Assembly (NCBI GenBank): GCA_016288175.1 | Contig: JAEEYN010000112.1 | Span: 1 to 9,852 of the forward strand | Reading direction: 5' to 3' | Source of the DNA: Bacillota bacterium | GTDB lineage: Bacteria > Bacillota > Clostridia > Christensenellales > CAG-138 | Length of the DNA: 9,852 bases | Part shown: in pieces, positions 5,774 through 9,852 of the stretch | Layout: each line of letters opens with the position of its first letter | Numbering within the stretch: position 1 is the first letter of the stretch | Program-made: the position numbers and the translations under genes | Notes under the pieces: generated by a model | Database searches by the model: none | What the model was told of the DNA's origin: nothing | The model's input: the letters and a program-made list of their open reading frames with translations, nothing else

Positions 5774-5929
5774 TGGGAGCGATCCCGAATCCACATGAGG
5801 TGACCCCGGCTTGAACATTCGCTGAAACCTTTTCAAACAAGCATCCGAAGAGTAATGAATAACCTTCCCGCAAAGGAAGGTCGGATCTATTGCCGCACCG
5901 ACAATTTTTGAAAACAGCGGGGTCAGTCT
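5774..5929 (+). promoter_or_regulatory. Structured leader of the ABC-F gene, candidate translational attenuator
   Basis: The closing stem pairs TGACCCCG (5801-5808) with CGGGGTCA (5918-5925) and can extend two more pairs past one bulged G. Its 3' strand contains the only ribosome binding site of the ABC-F gene (GGGG, 5919-5922, 7 nt before ATG), so the closed form should repress translation. Inside are TGAAA/TTTCA (5823-5835) and a composite helix of ATCCG (5843-5847) with CGGAT (5882-5886) stacked on ACCTTCC (5862-5868) with GGAAGGT (5875-5881). An alternative GTCGG (5880-5884)/CCGAC (5898-5902) stem followed by AATTTTT overlaps it and could act as a weak terminator. Two mini-ORFs touch the 5' strand: ATG-AGG-TGA (5795-5803), and TTG-AAC-ATT-CGC-TGA (5811-5825) with GAGGTG 8 nt upstream. 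I do not recognise a known riboswitch class. Confidence 0.55.
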
Positions 5930-7447
5930 ATGATACAGTTAAACAATGTTTCGATTTTTCTTTCCGTGAACGGGCGGACGCTCGTTGACGGGCTTTCCTT
6001 TATTCTCAATCCCGGCGACAGAACGGTCATCATCGGCGAGGAGGGCAATGGCAAGAGCACGCTGCTCGCGCTCATCGCCGATCCCGCTTTGATCGCCGAC
6101 CACGCGGAATACACAGGCAGCATCTTCCGCGGTGAACACCGCATCGGTTACCTCGCGCAGCAGCTTTCGGAGCGGGAGCTCGCCCTTCCCGTTCGGGATT
6201 ATATGGCGCTCGGGGAAAACTGCTGGCTTGCCGAATGCAGAGCAGCGGAGGTCGGCCTCGACCCGGCGATCCTCTCCGAGACCCGCACCGTCGGAACGCT
6301 TTCCGGCGGCGAAAGAGTGAAGCTCCGAACGGTGAAGCTGCTTCTCGACGAGCCGGATATGCTGCTTCTCGACGAGCCGACGAACGACATCGATATCGAG
6401 ACCCTCGAATGGCTCGAGGATTTCATAAAGCGCTTCGAGGGCGGCGTGCTCTTCGTTTCCCATGACGAAACGCTGATCGAAAACACGGCGAAGGCCGTCA
6501 TCCACCTCGAGCACATCCACCACAAGAAGTATGCCCGCCACACCGTCGCGAACATGCCGTACCGCGAATATGTCGACAGGCGTTTGAGGCGGATGGAGCA
6601 TCAGGAGCAGGTCGCCTCGAAGGAGCGGGGCGAGCAGGAAAAGAAGGAGGCGCGCTGGCGCGAGATCTATGAACAGGTCGACAAGGCGCAGCGCAATATT
6701 TCCCGCGGGGATCCTTCCGGCGGACGGCTGCTGAAAAAGAAGATGCACTCCGTCATGAGCCAGGGCAGGCGCCTTGAAAAGGAGCGGGAGAACCTGACGG
6801 AGATGCCCGTCACGGAGCGGCAGATCTTTCTGGATCTTCCCCCCGTCTCCCTGCCCGCGAAGAAGGAGATCCTCCGTTTCCGCACCGACGGGTTGTCTTC
6901 GCCGGAAACCGGAAGGCGGCTCACCGCCGGTTTCGAATTCAATGTCGACGCGGGCGAGCATATCGCAATCATCGGAAAAAACGGCGTTGGCAAGACGACG
7001 CTTCTCCGGCTCATCGAAGCCGAGCTTTCGAAGCGGAAGGATATCCGCGCTTTCTATATGCCCCAGGATTATTTCGACCTTTTCGACCCGAACGAAACGC
7101 CCGTCGATTTCCTTGCGCCAAGCAGGCAGAAGGAAGCGCAGACCGCCGCAAGGACCTATCTCGGCAGCGTCCGTTTCACGGCGGACGAGGCGGGAAGCCC
7201 GATCGCGAAGCTCTCCGGCGGGCAGAAGGCGAAGCTGATGTTCGTAAAAATGGCGCTCGAGGGCTATAACGTGCTGCTGCTCGATGAGCCGACGCGCAAT
7301 TTTTCCCCGCTTTCGAACCCCGTCATCCGCCGCATCCTTGCGGATTTCGGCGGCTGCATCATCAGCGTTACGCACGACCGAAAGTATATCGCGGAATGCT
7401 GCAGCAGGGTCTGCCGCCTGACGGAAAACGGGCTGGAGAGGGTTTAA
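5930..7447 (+). CDS. ABC-F ATPase, antibiotic-resistance-like ribosome protection type
   Basis: 505-residue soluble protein with two ATP-binding cassettes and no membrane segments, as in ABC-F factors that bind the ribosomal E site. Cassette 1 has Walker A GEEGNGKST (36-44), signature LSGGE (124-128), Walker B LLLDEP with catalytic Glu149, and His178. Cassette 2 has Walker A GKNGVGKTT (349-357), signature LSGGQ (428-432), Walker B LLLDEPT with Glu453, and His482. The inter-cassette linker (about 192-315) is long, charged and helical, which is typical of Vga/Lsa/VmlR-like proteins that displace lincosamides, pleuromutilins or streptogramin A. After Walker B the second cassette reads RNFSPLSNPVIR where the first has NDID, so the two D-loops differ. 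The start ATG at 5930 has only a weak GGGG ribosome binding site. Long leader and linker both favour an inducible resistance role, but a housekeeping translation factor cannot be excluded. Confidence 0.88.
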   Translation: MIQLNNVSIFLSVNGRTLVDGLSFILNPGDRTVIIGEEGNGKSTLLALIADPALIADHAEYTGSIFRGEHRIGYLAQQLSERELALPVRDYMALGENCWLAECRAAEVGLDPAILSETRTVGTLSGGERVKLRTVKLLLDEPDMLLLDEPTNDIDIETLEWLEDFIKRFEGGVLFVSHDETLIENTAKAVIHLEHIHHKKYARHTVANMPYREYVDRRLRRMEHQEQVASKERGEQEKKEARWREIYEQVDKAQRNISRGDPSGGRLLKKKMHSVMSQGRRLEKERENLTEMPVTERQIFLDLPPVSLPAKKEILRFRTDGLSSPETGRRLTAGFEFNVDAGEHIAIIGKNGVGKTTLLRLIEAELSKRKDIRAFYMPQDYFDLFDPNETPVDFLAPSRQKEAQTAARTYLGSVRFTADEAGSPIAKLSGGQKAKLMFVKMALEGYNVLLLDEPTRNFSPLSNPVIRRILADFGGCIISVTHDRKYIAECCSRVCRLTENGLERV

Positions 7448-7558
7448 CGGCAAAGATAAAACGGGCCGACTTTGTCCTCAATAGCGGCGGTCGGATGATA
7501 TCTGCCGCTGCGGATCGTATTTTTTAAGAACGGTCCTTCCCGGTCGGTTTAAAACCTG

Positions 7559-7585
7559 AAAAAAAGCTTTGCCCAAAGGCAAAGC
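7559..7585 (-). terminator. Terminator of the minus-strand hypothetical gene, formed by the repeat hairpin
   Basis: On the minus strand GCTTTGCC (complement of 7578-7585), loop TTTG and GGCAAAGC (complement of 7566-7573) form a perfect 8-bp stem followed by seven T (complement of 7559-7565). It starts 23 bp after the stop codon of the 174-residue protein. The hairpin is also the head of repeat copy 3. Confidence 0.8.
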
Positions 7586-7616
7586 CACCGCCGCTATTCG
7601 CTATTCACTATTCACC
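7566..7616 (-). repeat. Heptamer-hairpin repeat, copy 3
   Basis: Minus strand from 7616: heptamers GTGAATA, GTGAATA, GCGAATA, then the linker GCGGCGGTGG and the hairpin GCTTTGCC/GGCAAAGC. Heptamer register and linker agree with copy 1 (5523-5553), and the hairpin arms are identical to copy 2. The repeat overlaps the last codons of the minus-strand gene: its GTGAATA units encode the terminal Gly-Glu and the TAG stop (7610-7608). Confidence 0.8.
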
Positions 7617-8132
7617 GGCATCGTCCTGCCGCTTCCTTATCACCCTGTACGCGGGGTGATATTTTTTTCGGAAGCTTTCGCTGTGGTGCACCGCCGGGCA
7701 GCCGAGGGCCATGTAATAATGCAGGATGCGGTCGAGCTCATAATAATCAAACGGCGTTTTGCCCGCGCCCGTAAGCGAACGGAGCGCATCGAACCGCTCG
7801 TACAGGCCTTCCCTGCTGCCGCAGGGCTCCTTTGCCGATTCAATGAACCTTTCCGCAAGCGCAAGCGCCTCCGCCTCGGTCCCGAGCGGCTCGAGGTGCA
7901 CGCGGACGAAGCCTCCGCCGAGCTCGTCCTCCCTGCGATGGTCAGGATCGCGCGGGACGCTTCTCCATTCTTCGAGAAGATATGCCCTCGCCTTTTCAGC
8001 GTCCGGCAGGAAATGTCCGCAGCCGAATTCGCTCTGATAGAGGAGCTTCACGGCGTCCTGCGGCTCCATTTCCGGGTAGAGGGCAAAATGCAGGGCAAGC
8101 AGCCTTTTCGTTTCGGTCAAAAGTTCGCTCAT
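7608..8132 (-). CDS. Conserved hypothetical protein with YQSEFGCGH motif
   Basis: 174-residue soluble protein. I chose ATG at 8132-8130 because the promoter (TTGAAT and TGC-TAAAAT at 8190-8162) lies downstream of the ATGs at 8186 and 8171, so those cannot be in the transcript. The chosen start has AAGGA and CGGAG a few nt upstream. The sequence MSELLTETKRLLALHFALYP begins a helical region. Two stretches look conserved: VKLLYQSEFGCGHFL (residues 28-42, with Glu, Cys and His that could bind metal or act catalytically) and PAVHHSESFRKKYHPAYRV (146-164). No signal peptide or membrane segment is seen. I believe similar uncharacterised proteins occur in other Firmicutes but cannot name a family or activity. 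It is monocistronic, convergent with the ABC-F gene and divergent from the SSB-like gene. Its end lies in a repeat. Confidence 0.78.
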   Translation of the reverse strand: MSELLTETKRLLALHFALYPEMEPQDAVKLLYQSEFGCGHFLPDAEKARAYLLEEWRSVPRDPDHRREDELGGGFVRVHLEPLGTEAEALALAERFIESAKEPCGSREGLYERFDALRSLTGAGKTPFDYYELDRILHYYMALGCPAVHHSESFRKKYHPAYRVIRKRQDDAGE

Positions 8133-8161
8133 CGCGCTCCGTCCTTTCCTTTTTCGGCTCC

Positions 8162-8190
8162 ATTTTAGCATATCTCCGCCGGCCATTCAA
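8162..8190 (-). promoter_or_regulatory. Promoter of the minus-strand hypothetical gene
   Basis: On the minus strand: -35 TTGAAT (complement of 8185-8190), 17-bp spacer, and -10 TAAAAT (complement of 8162-8167) with the TGC extension (complement of 8168-8170). The predicted start near 8155 gives a leader of about 20 nt before ATG 8132. Just upstream, ATTCCG (8196-8201) and CGGAAT (8209-8214) form a 6-bp inverted repeat that could be an operator shared with the divergent SSB-like gene; that is weak evidence only. Confidence 0.7.
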
Positions 8191-8233
8191 TGATAATTCC
8201 GCTTCCGCCGGAATAGACTTAATGCAGGAATAA

Positions 8234-8264
8234 AGGAAAGGTCCGGCGCACCGCGCCTCTTGAT
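8234..8264 (+). promoter_or_regulatory. Ribosome binding site separated from start by a hairpin (SSB-like gene)
   Basis: AGGAAAGG (8234-8241) is the only good ribosome binding sequence, 23 nt before the ATG at 8265. Between them GGCGC (8245-8249) and GCGCC (8253-8257) form a perfect 5-bp GC stem with a 3-nt loop. If folded, the effective spacing shrinks to about 10 nt. No alternative in-frame start lies upstream before the stop at 8220-8222. Confidence 0.5.
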
Positions 8265-8894
8265 ATGCCGTACACAAACAACAGTATCGAACTCCTCGGC
8301 CGCATCCTCGGCGACCCCGTCTACAGCCACAGCGTTCTCGGTGAAGCGTTTTTTCTTTTGCCCTTCGGCGTCCGCCGCCTCAGCGGAACGGAGGACCGCC
8401 TCAACCTCACCGTCAGCGAACGGCTGCTCGGCGTTTCCCCGGCGCAGATCGGCTCCAAATGCCGCGTTTCGGGGCAGATCCGCTCCTATAACCGGCGTAC
8501 GGAGAGCGGCAGCAGGCTCGTTATCACCGTTTTCGCGCAGGAATTCGAGGAATTCCCCGAAGATCCCGGCGCGGACGAAGAGCTTCCGGAGCGGAACGAA
8601 GCGGATATCACGGGCTTCATCTGCAAGCCGCCCGTCTACCGCACAACGCCGTTTTCCCGCGAGATCACGGATGTTCTGATCGCCGTCAACAGGCGCTTTC
8701 ATAAATCGGATTACCTCCCCGCGATCGCCTGGGGACGGAACGCGCGCTTCCTCGCGGGGCTCGCCGTCGGCACGAATCTGCATATCGTCGGGCGGCTGCA
8801 GAGCCGCGAATACACGAAGGTCCTCGAGGACGGCACGGAGAGCACCCGCACCGCGTTCGAGATCAGCTGCTCCGCCGTGGAGCCGCTGTATTAA
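8265..8894 (+). CDS. SSB-like protein with tandem OB folds
   Basis: 209-residue protein with two single-stranded DNA-binding (OB-fold) units. The second (about 113-205) is the clearer: DITGFICKPPVYRTTP opens a first strand, followed by ITDVLIAVNRRFHKSDYLPAIAWGRNARFL (134-163) and VGTNLHIVGRLQSREYTK (168-185), the usual SSB core. The first (about 6-95) shows NNSIELLGRILGDPVYSH, LNLTVSERLL and SKCRVSGQIRSYNRR, followed by LVITVFAQEFE. The two are joined by an acidic linker (94-112). The acidic protein-interaction tail of the replicative SSB is missing; the protein ends in VEPLY. It is therefore probably an accessory SSB rather than the essential one. Whether it binds DNA or RNA is inferred. The start is fixed by an upstream in-frame stop and an unusual, hairpin-spaced ribosome binding site. 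Confidence 0.82.
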   Translation: MPYTNNSIELLGRILGDPVYSHSVLGEAFFLLPFGVRRLSGTEDRLNLTVSERLLGVSPAQIGSKCRVSGQIRSYNRRTESGSRLVITVFAQEFEEFPEDPGADEELPERNEADITGFICKPPVYRTTPFSREITDVLIAVNRRFHKSDYLPAIAWGRNARFLAGLAVGTNLHIVGRLQSREYTKVLEDGTESTRTAFEISCSAVEPLY

Positions 8895-8924
8895 AAAAAG
8901 CCTTCCCCGCCGGGGGAAGGCTTT
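8893..8924 (-). terminator. Convergent terminator between the SSB-like gene and coaBC
   Basis: AAAGCCTTCCCC (8897-8908) and GGGGAAGGCTTT (8913-8924) form a perfect 12-bp stem with a 4-nt loop. On the minus strand it is followed by a seven-T tract (complement of 8893-8899), making a strong terminator for coaBC, 10 bp after its stop. On the plus strand only TTTCCCGTT follows, so it is a weaker but plausible terminator for the SSB-like gene, whose stop codon it touches. Confidence 0.9.
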
Positions 8925-8933
8925 CCCGTTAGC

Positions 8934-9852
8934 TTATTTTGCGATCGAGATCGCAATATCGATTATCGCGTCCGCGCAGTCGTCCTTCGATTGGAGCGGA
9001 AGCTCCTTCGCTCCGTCCTTCGTGATAACCGTGATCACGTTCGTGTCGGTCCCGAAGCCCGCGCCGCTGACCTTGAGATTGTTCGCGCAGACCATGTCGA
9101 GATTCTTCTTTTTGAGTTTCTTCGCGCTGTTTTCGATCAGGTCCCGGGTCTCCATCGAGAAGCCGCAGAGGACCTGCCCCTCCCTCTTATGCTCGCCGAG
9201 ATATTTCAGAATATCCTTCGTGCGGCGGAGCGGGATCGCCATATCGCCCTCGGTCTTTTTGACCTTGTCGTCGAAGTATTCTTCGGGCGTGTAGTCGGCA
9301 ACGGCAGCGGATTTGAATATATAGTCCGCCGATTCCGCCCTCTCCGTTACGGCGGAGAACATCTCCTCCGCGCTTTCAACGGGAACGACCTCAACAAACG
9401 GCGGCGGGGTCACCGAAAGCGGCCCGGCAACGAGGATGACCTTCGCGCCGCGGAGCATCGCCATCTTTGCGATGGAGCAGCCCATCTTGCCGGTGGAACG
9501 GTTCGATATATACCTGACAGGGTCGATCGCCTCGCGCGTCGGTCCCGCCGTCACGAGCACCGTTTTTCCTTCGAGGTCGTGATCTTTGCCGATCGCGCGG
9601 AGGATATGCCAAACGAGCGTTTCGGGCTCCGGAAGCTTGCCGGCGCCGACGTCGCCGCAGGCAAGGCGTCCGCTCGCGGGCTCGATGACCTCGAATCCGT
9701 AATGCCTGAGTTTTTCGATATTGTCCTGCGTGATCGGGTTTTCATACATATTCGTGTTCATCGCGGGGGCGATGAGCTTCGGGCAGCGGCAGGCGAGCAC
9801 GGTCGTCGAAAGCATATCGTCGGCGATGCCGTGGGCGAATTTCGCGATGATG
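8934..9852 (-). CDS. coaBC: CoaBC, phosphopantothenoylcysteine decarboxylase / phosphopantothenate-cysteine ligase (3' part)
   Basis: Bifunctional enzyme of coenzyme A synthesis: CoaB joins 4'-phosphopantothenate to cysteine using a nucleotide triphosphate, and CoaC, an FMN flavoprotein, decarboxylates the product. About 305 residues are visible; the reading frame continues through the window edge (residues AKFAHGIADDMLSTTVLAC), so the Met codon at 9815 is internal and the first part of the CoaC domain is missing. Visible CoaC motifs are PAMN (residues 29-32 of the fragment) and the substrate clamp GRLACGDVGAGKLPEP with catalytic Cys65. The CoaB domain starts about residue 95 with GKTVLVTAGPTREAIDPV, RYISNRSTGKMG, KSAAVADY (180-187), DDKVKK with the catalytic Lys, CGFSMET, and CANNLKVSGAGFGTDTN. 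All expected key residues are present. It ends in a strong terminator. Confidence 0.97.
   Translation of the reverse strand, partial: IIAKFAHGIADDMLSTTVLACRCPKLIAPAMNTNMYENPITQDNIEKLRHYGFEVIEPASGRLACGDVGAGKLPEPETLVWHILRAIGKDHDLEGKTVLVTAGPTREAIDPVRYISNRSTGKMGCSIAKMAMLRGAKVILVAGPLSVTPPPFVEVVPVESAEEMFSAVTERAESADYIFKSAAVADYTPEEYFDDKVKKTEGDMAIPLRRTKDILKYLGEHKREGQVLCGFSMETRDLIENSAKKLKKKNLDMVCANNLKVSGAGFGTDTNVITVITKDGAKELPLQSKDDCADAIIDIAISIAK

Noticed and set aside
5774..5929. Known riboswitch or housekeeping RNA (c-di-AMP, c-di-GMP, TPP, T-box, 6S, SRP) in the ABC-F leader
   Set aside because: Short matches such as CGCAAAG or GAATCC occur, but the defining conserved cores of these classes are absent by eye. 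A covariance-model search is needed to be certain.
5939..7453. A 504-codon minus-strand frame opposite the ABC-F gene
   Set aside because: It mirrors the ABC-F gene almost end to end. The plus strand has all ATPase motifs and a promoter, while this frame has neither.
7483..7525. AGCGGC/GCCGCT hairpin then T-run as the ABC-F terminator
   Set aside because: The stem is only 6 bp with a 15-nt loop, and the six-T run begins 10 nt after the stem, so it does not meet the usual intrinsic terminator pattern. It remains a weak possibility.

Overview
The window looks like chromosomal DNA of a high-GC member of the Clostridia (Firmicutes), perhaps a gut Oscillospiraceae/Ruminococcaceae-type organism. 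The reasons are strong AGGAGG-type ribosome binding sites, sigma-A promoters, a perfect CIRCE/HrcA operator, an ABC-F protein of the antibiotic-resistance-like type, a VTC-domain/DUF4956 pair, and dispersed heptamer-hairpin repeats. The lineage is an inference. No phage, transposase, CRISPR, tRNA or rRNA was seen.

Layout. (1) 1-329, minus: 5' part of a lipoprotein gene of unknown function. (2) 330-684: divergent intergenic region with a hairpin abutting the lipoprotein ribosome binding site, a possible decayed coding remnant ending at 547, and a consensus promoter followed by a perfect CIRCE. (3) 685-2691, plus: htpG (Hsp90) with a Cys/His/Glu-rich insertion, then a terminator. (4) 2935-3873, plus: an M19 zinc dipeptidase with its own extended -10 promoter. 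(5) 4010-5464, plus: a two-gene operon of a VTC-type polyphosphate polymerase-like protein (better started at a TTG than at the upstream ATG) and a DUF4956 membrane protein, closed by a terminator. (6) 5465-5929: a 465-base gap with two inverted copies of a heptamer-hairpin repeat, then a promoter and a structured leader of about 155 nt. (7) 5930-7447, plus: an ABC-F ATPase. (8) 7559-7616: a third repeat copy that supplies both the stop codon and the terminator of the next gene. (9) 7608-8132, minus: a conserved hypothetical protein. (10) 8265-8894, plus: a tandem OB-fold single-stranded DNA-binding-like protein. (11) 8934-9852, minus: the 3' part of coaBC, convergent with the SSB-like gene across a hairpin terminator.

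Most genes are separate transcription units with unrelated housekeeping or accessory roles: heat shock, peptide turnover, polyphosphate metabolism, ribosome protection, DNA binding and coenzyme A synthesis. The only clear functional unit is the VTC/DUF4956 pair, probably a soluble polyphosphate polymerase with a membrane partner. The most interesting regulatory structure is the ABC-F leader. There a stem can hide the weak ribosome binding site of the ABC-F gene, and its upstream strand overlaps candidate mini-ORFs. This is the expected layout for antibiotic-responsive translational attenuation.
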